Notes: generated by a model from the sequence alone, not told the origin. A DNA stretch of 64,000 nt from Ferrimonas sp048263965 (GCF_048263965.1 NZ_JBLXDO010000003.1:186001-250000); one strand, 5' to 3'. Positions 9,486-17,708 are shown, numbered from the stretch's first letter. Numbers and translations: made by a program.

Positions 9486-9509
9486 TCTATACGTCTATAC
9501 GTCTATACG
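9486..9509 (-). repeat. Octamer tandem repeat (CGTATAGA)x3 upstream of luxS
   Basis: Three perfect head-to-tail copies of an 8-base unit read CGTATAGA on the luxS strand and end at the AGGAAG ribosome site. Each copy contains TATAGA, which resembles a -10 hexamer. Slippage could change copy number and so luxS promoter or leader spacing. That effect is an inference. Confidence 0.8.
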
Positions 9510-9539
9510 GCTAAACCATACTCCCAGATTCTGCCGAGA

Positions 9540-10634
9540 TCAATCCCGATGCAGGGAGCCCCTGGAGTTATCGTAGGCCTCTTCACTGACTTGGTGATAA
9601 CGGCGCACCCCTTTGTAGAACTCCAAATAGCTGTCATACACCCGCTTCATCTGAGGATCGGTGGCCGCCTGCTCCGCGATCACCTCCTGGGTGGTGGATC
9701 GCAACGCCTCCAGCACTTCATCGGGAAACGCCCGAAGCTCGATGTTGTGGTCCAGCACCAAGGCATCCAGGGCTTCGATATTGCGCATGGTGTACTCGTC
9801 GAGCATATCCTGATTGACCCCTTCGGCGGCATTAATCACAATCGCCTGCAGGTCCGACGGCAGGGCGTCAAACGCCTTCTGGTTGATCAGAAACTCGAGG
9901 ATGGTCCCCGGCTCCTGCCAGCCCGGATAGTAGTAATAGGATGCGGCCTTATGCAGCCCCACCGCCAGATCGTTATAGGGGCCAATCCATTCGGTGGCAT
10001 CGATGGCGCCGGTCTGCAGGGCAGTAAACAGTTCACGTCCCGGCAGGGTCACAGGCACCCCACCCAGTCGCGAGAGCACTTCACCACCCAGTCCAGGCAG
10101 ACGCATCTTGAGCCCTTTCAGGTCCTCCAGTGAGTTGATCTCCTTATTAAACCACCCGCCCATCTGCACGCCGGTGTTGCCGCCGCGCAGGGGTTTGATC
10201 CCGAAAGGAGCGTAGAGCTCGGTCCACAGGGTCATGCCCCCGCCATACTGCAGCCAGCTGTTGACCTCCTGGGCGTTCATGCCAAAGGGAATCGAAGTGA
10301 AAAACTGCGCCGCGGGTATCTTGCCCTTCCAGTAGTAGGAAGCACTGTGACCCATCTCGGCATTGCCCTGAGAGACCGCGTCGAACACCTCGAAGGCGGG
10401 CACCAGATCGCCGGCCCCGTAGACAATGATGGTCAGCCGTCCTCCGGACATCTGGTTGACCCGCTCGGCGAAGCGCTCCGGAGCCATGCCAAGACCGGGA
10501 AAGTTCTTGGGCCAGGAGGTCACCAATTTCCACTGGTAGAGTTGTTGCGGGGGCTGAGCCTGTACCTGCTCAGCCTGTCTCTGATAGCAGCCAGCCAAAA
10601 TCAGGAGCGCGGCAGCAAGAGCAATAAAACGCAT
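9540..10634 (-). CDS. TRAP transporter substrate-binding protein, DctP family, lipoprotein
   Basis: A DctP-type solute receptor that would bind an organic anion such as a 2-oxo acid in the periplasm. The N-terminus is a lipoprotein signal (MRFIALAAALLILAGC). The body has the family's YQWKLVTSWPKNFPGLG opening, a helical NTGVQMGGWFNKEINSLEDLKGLKMR segment split around the usual conserved Arg, and ATEWIGPYNDLAVGLHK. There are no DctQ or DctM membrane genes nearby, so it is an orphan that must use a remote permease. The gene precedes luxS on the same strand. Confidence 0.88.
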   Translation of the reverse strand: MRFIALAAALLILAGCYQRQAEQVQAQPPQQLYQWKLVTSWPKNFPGLGMAPERFAERVNQMSGGRLTIIVYGAGDLVPAFEVFDAVSQGNAEMGHSASYYWKGKIPAAQFFTSIPFGMNAQEVNSWLQYGGGMTLWTELYAPFGIKPLRGGNTGVQMGGWFNKEINSLEDLKGLKMRLPGLGGEVLSRLGGVPVTLPGRELFTALQTGAIDATEWIGPYNDLAVGLHKAASYYYYPGWQEPGTILEFLINQKAFDALPSDLQAIVINAAEGVNQDMLDEYTMRNIEALDALVLDHNIELRAFPDEVLEALRSTTQEVIAEQAATDPQMKRVYDSYLEFYKGVRRYHQVSEEAYDNSRGSLHRD

Positions 10635-10737
10635 AGTTTTCCTCCCTCATAACGGCGGTAATTACCGTTAACACAGGTGTTTATATTAATTATTAACCAT
10701 TTATGCGAGACGGCAACTCGTTGGCTGTGCGCAATCA

Positions 10738-10937
10738 CTGCTAGGGGGCAAGCTGTTCAAGGCCGATGGCAACGCTTCCATTCAGGGTCCGGAAGGCATT
10801 ATGGGCTCCTCCCGAGCCAAGCTGAGCGGTTTCGTTGCCAGCACTACTAAGGGTAAACCACGGAGTCCAACCCCACAGTCCGTTACATCTATCTGGGGGG
10901 CAACCACCCAGTCGGCGCTCCGCTCGCCAGGGTCTGA
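10738..10937 (+). pseudogene. Possible gene remnant, unknown product
   Basis: This stretch has protein-like codon use on the plus strand but no start or ribosome site. One frame reads through GKLFKADGNASIQGPEGIM and AKLSGFVASTTKG. A shift of one base then continues as SNPTVRYIYLGGNHPVG to a stop at 10935. That pattern suggests the frameshifted C-terminal end of a beta-rich protein whose 5' part is lost. The parent family is not recognised, and chance cannot be excluded. The surrounding 10635-10737 and 10938-11022 are AT-richer, with no gene seen. Confidence 0.3.
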
Positions 10938-11022
10938 GGTTTATGAATAAATTTGATAGCAGATTCAAGTACAAAAAGCGAACATCTGTGGGGGAAAGGC
11001 CGGGGTCACACTGGAAAGAAAA

Positions 11023-11042
11023 ACGTCGCCTGATGGCGACGT
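11023..11042 (-). terminator. Terminator of the bolA-like gene
   Basis: On the minus strand ACGTCGCC, an ATCA loop and GGCGACGT are followed by TTTTTC. It lies 5 bases beyond the bolA-like stop codon. Confidence 0.8.
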
Positions 11043-11047
11043 CTACG

Positions 11048-11359
11048 TTATCCGTTCAGTGAACCTGTGCACCCCGGTGTCTTCGGCGCCTGAGCGCGCT
11101 CCTGCCACTCCTGGGGGGTATAGGTATGCAGGGCCAGGGCATGGAGGCCGGCCTCAAACTCCGCCTGCAGCAGATCATTGATGCTGCGGTGGCGGGCCAA
11201 CAGCCGTTTCCCCTGAAACTCTTCACTGACCACCACCACTTTGAAGTGGGTTTCGGCATCCTTGGGGGTACGGTGCATGTGGCTCTCGTTGATCACCTCC
11301 AGGTGGGTGGGTGCCAGAGCCTGGCTCACCTTGGCTTCAATGGCCTGATGAATCGACAT
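11048..11359 (-). CDS. bolA: BolA family protein
   Basis: BolA proteins partner with monothiol glutaredoxins in iron-sulfur handling and influence cell shape and stress responses. The 103-residue protein shows the family core: an N-terminal helix, LEVINESHMH, then HFKVVVVSEEFQGKRLLARHR with the His-x-Lys strand, and a C-terminal HALALHTYTPQEW helix. Residues after that form a short non-conserved tail. In E. coli bolA lies next to yajG and ampG; here those genes are about 6 kb away on the other strand. Confidence 0.93.
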   Translation of the reverse strand: MSIHQAIEAKVSQALAPTHLEVINESHMHRTPKDAETHFKVVVVSEEFQGKRLLARHRSINDLLQAEFEAGLHALALHTYTPQEWQERAQAPKTPGCTGSLNG

Positions 11360-11413
11360 CGCTGAACTCCTTGCTGTGTTGAGGCTCCCTTATACCCCCG
11401 GGACAGGGCGAAC

Positions 11414-12034
11414 TCAAGCCCTGGACCAGTAGCCGGGGGTAATGCGGCGGAAAGTCAGGCTGATGCGCTCGGCCTCAATGCCGGCGCGAGGGGGCAACTG
11501 ATGTTTGCAGCGGCGCTGTGCCTCAGGCAGCAGTTGCAGCAGGCTGCCATGGGGCATCACAAACTCCTGGGTCTGGCCTTCACCGCAGCGCAGTTGCAAG
11601 GGACGGGCCTGACCCAGGGAAAGGATGGCCACCTGGGGCTCTGAGCCCATCTCTGGCTCATTATCGCTGTGCCAGCCCATCTTGTCCTGGCCACTGCGAT
11701 AACGGTTGGCCAGTACGGTGTTATAGCGAATGCCGCAGTGCTGGGACACCGACAGCATCAGTGCATCCAGCCAGGGGGGAAGGGGTTCGGGGTCCAGCAG
11801 GGTGCCGGAATAGCGGTACTGGCAGTCCGGCTCCCCCAGCCAGCACTGCTGTCTGGGAATCAGGTGCTCTTTACCGAACACCCGCACCTTGGGCTGCTGC
11901 CAGTTCAGTGTCAGACAACGTTCCAACAGTTGATCCGAGCGTTCAACGGAGAGAAACCGGCTCCAGTAGCGGGCCAACTCTTCCTCCCCTTTGTGCAGCC
12001 TTTGGGGAATCAGGCACTCATCCAGAGTCATCAT
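11414..12034 (-). CDS. alkB: AlkB-like 2-oxoglutarate/Fe(II) dioxygenase
   Basis: The AlkB family removes methyl groups from alkylated bases by oxidative demethylation. The iron ligands are visible as the WHSDNE motif (His-x-Asp) and a later His in CKHQLPP, with the 2-oxoglutarate-binding Arg pair in RISLTFRRI. NRYRSGQDKMGWHSDN and VAILSLGQARPLQLR are typical core strands. The starts at 12034 or 12031 overlap the upstream glycerate kinase stop (TGATG), so the two are probably translationally coupled. At about 206 residues it resembles the AlkB homologs of marine gammaproteobacteria more than E. coli AlkB itself. Confidence 0.88.
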   Translation of the reverse strand: MMTLDECLIPQRLHKGEEELARYWSRFLSVERSDQLLERCLTLNWQQPKVRVFGKEHLIPRQQCWLGEPDCQYRYSGTLLDPEPLPPWLDALMLSVSQHCGIRYNTVLANRYRSGQDKMGWHSDNEPEMGSEPQVAILSLGQARPLQLRCGEGQTQEFVMPHGSLLQLLPEAQRRCKHQLPPRAGIEAERISLTFRRITPGYWSRA

Positions 12035-12921
12035 CAGTGAGCCAGGGCGACTCGGTCCGCCCCCCGGTTGCAACCGCAGGCCCGGGCACGCTGCAACTCA
12101 GACTCTATCACCTGGCTCAAGGCACGCAGTGGCGCTTTCAGCAGGCCTCGCAATGCCGCGCCCTGACCGCCTCCGGCTCCGGTACCCGGCAGCTCCTTGA
12201 CCTCAACCCCCAACTGATGATGCATCAGATCGGCGAAGTGAGACAGGTTGGCGTCCAGCTGCAACATGGTGGCTTCACAGGCGCCGCGCTGGAACCCATA
12301 CAGCCGGGACGCCCCGCGTGGGCCACACAAGGGATTATGGTTGAGACAGGCTACCTCGACGGAGACCTGGGCAAGCCTGGGGTCCAGGGCAGAGGTATCA
12401 ATGCTGGCCAGTCCGGCCAGACCGGCGCCACCACGATCCGCCTCTTCACCGAAGATGTTGCCCATCCGGGCACCGAGCGCCTGAGCCAGGCCCAGGCCGC
12501 CGTCATTGGCTGCACTGGCCCCCAGGCCGACGATGATTCGGGAAGCGCCGGCATCCAGGGCAGCAAGAATCAGCTCTCCGGTGCCGTAGCTGGTGGTGTC
12601 CATGGGGTGGCGTTGCTCACTGCCCAGCAGCTTAAGACCATTGGCCTGATCGCTGTCGATGACCGCAGTAATGCCGTCACCCAAGAGGCCGAATTGAGCC
12701 TGGCGTGAGCGGCCTAGGGGATCGGTTACCGTGCAGGCTTCGAAGCGGCCGCCAGTAGCATCCACAAGGGCAAGGAGCCGACCTTCTGCGGTTTCGGCCA
12801 GGGACGTGTGGCTCTGCTCGACGCACAGCGACAGGGTGGGACGTCGTTTCTCGATGGCATCCTTTACCTCCTCAGTGGGGTTCACCGTTCGGTGTGAGTC
12901 TTGGGCAGTGACAACTTTCAT
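12034..12921 (-). CDS. Glycerate kinase-like protein, C-terminally truncated
   Basis: This resembles GarK/GlxK glycerate kinases, which make 2-phosphoglycerate, or 3-phosphoglycerate in some subtypes. Recognisable blocks are YGTGELILAALDAGASRII, VGLGASAANDGGLGLAQALG, NPLCGPRGASRLYGFQRGA and LPGTGAGGGQGAALRG. At 295 residues it is about 70-80 short of the usual 370-380. The expected C-terminal GEGRLDxQ region is missing and is not found in another frame, because alkB begins there. The N-terminal phosphate-binding stretch is also altered (DSHRTVNP where the family has DSFKGSL-like). It may be a decaying or repurposed enzyme. The start at 12921 has an AGAGGA ribosome site. Confidence 0.8.
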   Translation of the reverse strand: MKVVTAQDSHRTVNPTEEVKDAIEKRRPTLSLCVEQSHTSLAETAEGRLLALVDATGGRFEACTVTDPLGRSRQAQFGLLGDGITAVIDSDQANGLKLLGSEQRHPMDTTSYGTGELILAALDAGASRIIVGLGASAANDGGLGLAQALGARMGNIFGEEADRGGAGLAGLASIDTSALDPRLAQVSVEVACLNHNPLCGPRGASRLYGFQRGACEATMLQLDANLSHFADLMHHQLGVEVKELPGTGAGGGQGAALRGLLKAPLRALSQVIESELQRARACGCNRGADRVALAH

Positions 12922-13063
12922 CGATTCGGTCCTCTTCACCAGGCTGTCGAAGATCACAGAGAGAGACAACCTCGGTTACACCTGGATCACAGTCGTTCAA
13001 CAAACACACTATGACATAGGGGCGGCGCTGCTTCTTTGGACGATTGACCGAATCTGAAACGAA

Positions 13064-13109
13064 AAACTCTCGCCATCTTTGTGCGCCTGCACAAAAACAA
13101 CGAGAGTTT
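13064..13109. promoter_or_regulatory. Nested palindrome between cdaR and the glycerate kinase gene; candidate CdaR operator
   Basis: An 18-base perfect palindrome TTTGTGC-GCCT-GCACAAA (13078-13095) is nested inside a second inverted repeat, AAACTCTCG (13064-13072) and CGAGAGTTT (13101-13109). It lies about 157 bases before the glycerate kinase start and just past the cdaR stop. The inner palindrome could be the operator of the adjacent CdaR-type regulator, and the outer stem could form a cdaR terminator. Function is inferred from position. Confidence 0.5.
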
Positions 13110-13136
13110 GGGAGGAAAAAGGCCGGTACTGCGGGG

Positions 13137-14276
13137 CTAGCGACTCAACAGGGCCAGATAGAGCCGAGTGCGATCCGGTAGACGATTTAGATCTAAACCT
13201 GTCAGGCTGCTGATCTTATCCAGCCTGTATCTCAAGGTATTACGGTGGATGTGCAACGCACTGCAGGTACGGCTGAGATCGCAGTCCAGCTCAAAGTAGC
13301 TGGTCAGGGTCCGACGAAGTACACCGTTGCCGTCCTTGGCGATCAGCTGGTCCAGGGGATCAAGCAACTGCTTGCGTCGCCAGGAATCCTCCTGCAAACC
13401 GCTCACCAGCACAGGCAAAACATTATCCTGATAAAACAGAACATCCCCCAGGCTGCCGGGCGCATCCAGGGTGGCCTTGGCGGTGTCGTAGGAGTGAGCC
13501 AACCCCCGCAGTCCCGGAAAATACTCTCCCAGGGCAATGCGAATATCGAAGGCGGCCTCGCCCCGGATGCGGTTAAGCAGCTTATCCACCCGGCGCCGTT
13601 CCCGTTCCACCGACCAGCCCTCGTCAGTGAGCTGCACCGGTTTAAGCACCACCACCTCGTTGTCGGTCACCGAGGAGATGGCCACCAGGTTGTTGCGCTC
13701 AGGGTACTCCAGCAACTGAACCAGACGCTTCAGGTGCTGGTGATCCGGCGTATGTTGATCTTTGGAAAACACCTTGATGATGGCGGCAATCCTGGGCTGA
13801 GTGAGATCCAGCTCCAGCCTGTGGGCCAGTGACAACAGCTGGGATTCGTTGAGATCGCCACCGTGGATCAGGCTGAGCACCAGTTCATCCCGGTGACGCT
13901 TGCTCCACTGGATCTGATCCATCAACGCCGCCTGCTCAACCACCATCTCGGCGGTCATCTTCACCAGTTCACCGTAGTTACGAACCTGTTCAGGTTTACC
14001 GGAGATCCCCACCACACCTATGGGTTTGCCCTGAAACAAAATGGGCAGGTTGATCCCGGGCAACACCCCTTTCAGGCTGGCCGCCATGGCATCGTCAATC
14101 TCCAGCACCCGGTTGTCACCCATGGCGATGATCGACCCTTCATGCTTTTGGTTCAGGCGTTTGGGATCTCCGGAGCCAATGATCCAGCCATGCTCATCCA
14201 TCACCACAACGGAGAACTGGATAATCTTCATGGAGCGCTCCACGATCTGGCGCGCGATGGATTCGGTAAGTCTCAT
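13137..14276 (-). CDS. cdaR: CdaR/SdaR sugar-diacid regulator
   Basis: CdaR activates genes for glucarate, galactarate and glycerate use. An N-terminal diacid-recognition domain begins LTESIARQIVERSMKII and contains IIGSGDPKRLNQKHEG and GVLPGINLPILFQGKPIGVVGISG. The C-terminal PucR-type helix-turn-helix is RTCSALHIHRNTLRYRLDKI. Length from the ATG at 14276 is 379 residues (E. coli CdaR has 385); the open frame upstream of this lacks family support. The downstream gene is the truncated glycerate kinase. No diacid dehydratase, aldolase or permease gene is present. Confidence 0.92.
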   Translation of the reverse strand: MRLTESIARQIVERSMKIIQFSVVVMDEHGWIIGSGDPKRLNQKHEGSIIAMGDNRVLEIDDAMAASLKGVLPGINLPILFQGKPIGVVGISGKPEQVRNYGELVKMTAEMVVEQAALMDQIQWSKRHRDELVLSLIHGGDLNESQLLSLAHRLELDLTQPRIAAIIKVFSKDQHTPDHQHLKRLVQLLEYPERNNLVAISSVTDNEVVVLKPVQLTDEGWSVERERRRVDKLLNRIRGEAAFDIRIALGEYFPGLRGLAHSYDTAKATLDAPGSLGDVLFYQDNVLPVLVSGLQEDSWRRKQLLDPLDQLIAKDGNGVLRRTLTSYFELDCDLSRTCSALHIHRNTLRYRLDKISSLTGLDLNRLPDRTRLYLALLSR

Positions 14277-14363
14277 GATTTGGCCAAGTGCATAATTCCT
14301 CGCAGCAGTGTGCCACGAGGCCCCTATGGCGGCAATGCGCCTGACCAGGATTCGAGGCATCGC

Positions 14364-15839
14364 CTAGCGAAAAACCAGAGAGTCCAGCACCCCCATACCG
14401 GAATGTACGCCCCCCTCTGCAACCTCGGCGGGCTTGCTTCTCACCAGGTAACCGGCATAGCCACTGTCCCCATAGGCTTGCTGGCCATCGATGTGTACCG
14501 AAAACAGCCCGATTTCGCTCACCAGCTCAGGGACCACCAGCGCCTGGCCGTTTCGGACCAGCAGAGCGGCCTGTCCCCGGGCGGCCGGCCTCAGCCGCCT
14601 CATCAACAACCAGGCGGGGTACTCCGGCGGCTTCATGATCGCCAGAGGCGCAGCCATCTCTTCACCGAAGAGGCAGTGTCCACCGCCCTCCCCCTGATTC
14701 TTCAGCACCCAGTTGTCCAGCGGTTGCTGGTCCAGCCAGGCCAGGGTCTGAGCGGATACAGGAAAGCTGGCCTTCAGCAACGGCAGGATAAGGCGAGCCT
14801 GCTCCTGAGTAAGGCCAAAGCGTGACAACTGCTGGGGCGACATCTGCCCCAGTAACAGCTGAACCCGTTTGCTGGTGGCCAACTGCTGAGCCACCGTGGC
14901 ATTGATGGCCACCCGGTGCCGCTCCATAAAGATTCGCGTCTTGGCGAGGGCCTCACTGCAGGGCTCATGGCGGATATCGTTGGCCACATAATCGCGATAA
15001 TGGTAACCGGCCCTCAGGTAGACAAAGTCGATGCCGCCAACGCCGCGCAGCAGCAGTCGTCGATTCGCTCCGGTGGATAGGGCACCATAGAGTTCGCGAA
15101 AGGTGCGCCGCACCGTAGTAACGCCCTGGCAAAGCAGCTCGGTTTCCAGCAGCCTCTGGTCGTAAATGTTGTCTTCCCCCTCCTGCACCACCATCAGCAT
15201 CACTGGCTTGCCCGGTTGGCCGGACTCCTCGCGAACCTGCTGGGCCGCCGAGGCGATTCCCTGCCCCAGGCGTGTCAATGCCGGATTCGCTACCAACTCA
15301 CCGGAGTGTGGCGGGGACCAGCGCATGAAATGACTCGGATTGCGTTGCTGCAGAAAACTGTGCAGTTCATGGATTCGCTGGCCAAAGGGGCCCATTCCCG
15401 CCGCGATGCCATTGAACTCCACCAGTTGGTAGCCCAGCTCACTGTCCTCTAAGAAGTCGCTGCGCATGATCAGCACCGGCAAGGGACGATAGGGTGTCGC
15501 GCCCGCGTGAATCCGCCGATGCATCCGCAGCAACCCGCTGAAGAAGGGGTCCCCCTTGGCCACTGGCGCAATGGCTTGCTCAAGAAAATCACTGTCCTGA
15601 GCCACCCCGTGGATCAGCCGCCCAAGCAGACTGGCTGCACGGGCGAGCCTGGCGTAATCGTCGCGATCTATGACCGAAGGTGAGAGGCTGAAGGGGACCT
15701 GTCGCATCAGGTGCGCCTCCACCTTGAAACCGACCCCGTGAGAGAGGCTCCAGTTCACCGCCGCCATAACCTCATCACGGGTCTCCCCATGTTGTACCGC
15801 TGGCTCCTGCGGGGATCGCCGAGTCAGAGTGTGTACCAT
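14364..15839 (-). CDS. Eukaryotic-type glutathione synthetase
   Basis: The 491-residue protein resembles eukaryotic glutathione synthetases (ATP-grasp, gamma-Glu-Cys + Gly), not bacterial GshB. Landmarks in order are IMRSDF (Arg127), GYQLVEFNGIAAGMG (Glu141, Asn143), DFVYLRAGY, the Gly-rich triad VLKNQGEGGGHCLFGEEM (about 378-395), SEIGLFSVHI, and a C-terminal YLVRSKPAE..EGGVHSGMGVLDS block matching the substrate-binding Arg and the lid. The open frame runs far upstream antisense to rlmG and yajG; the start at 15839 is the first family-consistent one, though its ribosome site is weak. The gene lies 87 bases before cdaR. Confidence 0.85.
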   Translation of the reverse strand: MVHTLTRRSPQEPAVQHGETRDEVMAAVNWSLSHGVGFKVEAHLMRQVPFSLSPSVIDRDDYARLARAASLLGRLIHGVAQDSDFLEQAIAPVAKGDPFFSGLLRMHRRIHAGATPYRPLPVLIMRSDFLEDSELGYQLVEFNGIAAGMGPFGQRIHELHSFLQQRNPSHFMRWSPPHSGELVANPALTRLGQGIASAAQQVREESGQPGKPVMLMVVQEGEDNIYDQRLLETELLCQGVTTVRRTFRELYGALSTGANRRLLLRGVGGIDFVYLRAGYHYRDYVANDIRHEPCSEALAKTRIFMERHRVAINATVAQQLATSKRVQLLLGQMSPQQLSRFGLTQEQARLILPLLKASFPVSAQTLAWLDQQPLDNWVLKNQGEGGGHCLFGEEMAAPLAIMKPPEYPAWLLMRRLRPAARGQAALLVRNGQALVVPELVSEIGLFSVHIDGQQAYGDSGYAGYLVRSKPAEVAEGGVHSGMGVLDSLVFR

Positions 15840-16016
15840 TCGCTTAGACCTACAGTTCCACAATAATAGAAATATAGGCAACTCTGACTCAGGGCTCAAC
15901 AGATATTTCGACAAAAGCAGAATTGTCGAGATCTTACGGGTCACTGACCCCGGTGCGTTTGGCCGTCGCAGCATCTTCTGCCACAATAGCGCCACCATAA
16001 TTTCAGCCTCTATACC

Positions 16017-17120
16017 ATGTCCGATACCCTGAACCTGGAAACCCTCACCCTGAGACTCCGCCGCTTTCCTGAGACCCAGCAAAGCGATCTCATTGCCTGG
16101 GACGCCGCCGATGAACTGTTGATGCTCAAAGCCCTGCCCGAAGTGAAGGGACAGCTGCTGATCATCAATGATCACTTCGGTGCCCTGGGCTGCGCCGCAG
16201 CCAGGCTGAACCCCATCTGGGTCAATGACTCCTATGTCGCTCATCAGGCCCTGAAGCAGAATCTGGACCTCAATGCCCTGTCCCAGCCAAGCCGCTGCCT
16301 GGCGGACCTGCAGCCGATCGATGAGTCGGTGGATCAGGTGTGGATCAAGCTGCCACGCAACCTGAGGTATCTGGAGTATCTGCTGGACTGGTTGAATGCC
16401 AACCTCGCCGAAGGCACCACTGTGGTGATCGCCGCGCGCCTCAAAGAGATGCCCACCACCCTCAAAGGGGTAACCGAGAACTACCTGGACGACATCCAGC
16501 CCTCGCGCATTCGCAAGAAAGCCAGGCTGCTCAGCGGCAAGACCTGCGGTCGCCGCGCCCGCACTCCTCTGGTGCTCGACTGGCAGGCACAGGGCACCGA
16601 TTTCCGACTGGAGAACCACCCGAATACCTTTGGCGGACAGAAGCTGGATGTGGCCGCTCACCTGATGCTGCAACACATCCCCACAGGCCATCAGCGCATC
16701 ATCGACCTGGGCTGTGGGAATGGCATCCTGTCGCTGGCCGCCGCCAGGGCCAATCCGGATGCCCACATTCTGGCGGTGGATGAGTCCTGGCATGGCGTGA
16801 CCAGCTGCCGGGCCAACTTGGCAAAAGTGCTGCCAGAGGCGCAGTTCCAGGTTCTCTGGAACGACTGCCTCACCGATCAGGAACCGGAGAGCGCCGATCT
16901 GGTGCTGTGCAACCCTCCTTTCCACCAACAACAAGCGATCACCGACCACATCGCCTGGCAGATGTTCAGGGACGCCAAACGCACCCTGGCCTCCGGCGGA
17001 CGACTGCGAGTGATTGGCAACCGCCATCTGGGCTATCACATCAAGCTCAAGCGCCTGTTTGGCAAGGTGGAAACCGTGGCAGCCAATGCCAAATTTGTTA
17101 TTCTCGATGCCATCAAATAG
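16017..17120 (+). CDS. rlmG: 23S rRNA (guanine-1835-N2)-methyltransferase RlmG
   Basis: RlmG makes m2G1835 in 23S rRNA. The protein has a degenerate N-terminal methyltransferase-like domain (roughly 1-180) and a catalytic C-terminal Rossmann domain. That domain has the SAM motif IIDLGCGNGILSLAAA and the catalytic NPPFHQQ motif, the RsmC/RlmG signature. Length is 367 residues against 378 in E. coli. It diverges from the glutathione synthetase across a 177-base gap that must hold both promoters. Confidence 0.93.
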   Translation: MSDTLNLETLTLRLRRFPETQQSDLIAWDAADELLMLKALPEVKGQLLIINDHFGALGCAAARLNPIWVNDSYVAHQALKQNLDLNALSQPSRCLADLQPIDESVDQVWIKLPRNLRYLEYLLDWLNANLAEGTTVVIAARLKEMPTTLKGVTENYLDDIQPSRIRKKARLLSGKTCGRRARTPLVLDWQAQGTDFRLENHPNTFGGQKLDVAAHLMLQHIPTGHQRIIDLGCGNGILSLAAARANPDAHILAVDESWHGVTSCRANLAKVLPEAQFQVLWNDCLTDQEPESADLVLCNPPFHQQQAITDHIAWQMFRDAKRTLASGGRLRVIGNRHLGYHIKLKRLFGKVETVAANAKFVILDAIK

Positions 17121-17145
17121 ATTCCGGCCAAGGAGAAAGGAACCA

Positions 17146-17700
17146 ATGAGATCTCTGCTGCCCCTGCTGGGTGCCCTGCTGCTGACAGGCTGTGCCTCCG
17201 CCCCTAACACCCTGATTTTGTCACCGGATGCCCCCATAGTGCAGCCGGGCAGCCAACAGGGCGCCCTGGCACTGACCAGCGTCGACCACCGACCCGAGCA
17301 GTTTCTGGTGGAGGTGCGCAAAGATGACGGCGCCGCCGAACTGCTCAGCCCCGCCGAGCCCCCGCGGCAGCTACTGGAACAGGGGGTGCGTGATGGCCTG
17401 AGCAAACTGGGGTATCGCATCGACCCGGCAGCCAGCGTCACCATGAGCCTCTCCCTCAACAAGCTGGTGATGAAGATTGACCAGGGCACCTTCTCCCACG
17501 ATGCCACCACCAATCTGGTGGCCACCGTGGAGGTCAACAACCTGGGCAGCACCCTGACCAAGGAGTACCGGGTACGCAGCAGCTTCTCCGGGCCCCTCAA
17601 GCCCGAAATGGCCCGCATCGAGCGGGAGATGAATGACCGCCTCAGCCAGCTGATGAGCGACATCGTCAACGACCCCGAACTGCACGAACACCTGAACTAG
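17146..17700 (+). CDS. yajG: YajG family lipoprotein
   Basis: A small outer-membrane lipoprotein of unknown function. The signal peptide MRSLLPLLGALLLTGC ends in a lipobox. The mature part has the YajG pattern of an LxSVDHRP-like strand and a long C-terminal helix that begins near SGPLKPEMARIEREMND. The start at 17146 is preceded by AAGGAG; the open frame upstream overlaps rlmG and is discounted. It is followed 8 bases later by a cyclophilin and then ampG, echoing the yajG-ampG pairing of E. coli. Confidence 0.88.
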   Translation: MRSLLPLLGALLLTGCASAPNTLILSPDAPIVQPGSQQGALALTSVDHRPEQFLVEVRKDDGAAELLSPAEPPRQLLEQGVRDGLSKLGYRIDPAASVTMSLSLNKLVMKIDQGTFSHDATTNLVATVEVNNLGSTLTKEYRVRSSFSGPLKPEMARIEREMNDRLSQLMSDIVNDPELHEHLN

Positions 17701-17708
17701 GAGCACGG

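Noticed and set aside
10741..10974. Minus-strand 77-residue open frame
   Set aside because: No ribosome site, and the codon pattern favours the plus strand in this stretch.
15840..17669. Minus-strand open frame continuous with the glutathione synthetase, giving a 1101-residue product
   Set aside because: The extension is antisense to rlmG and yajG, which have clear families, and its composition is unlike a protein. The real gene starts near 15839.
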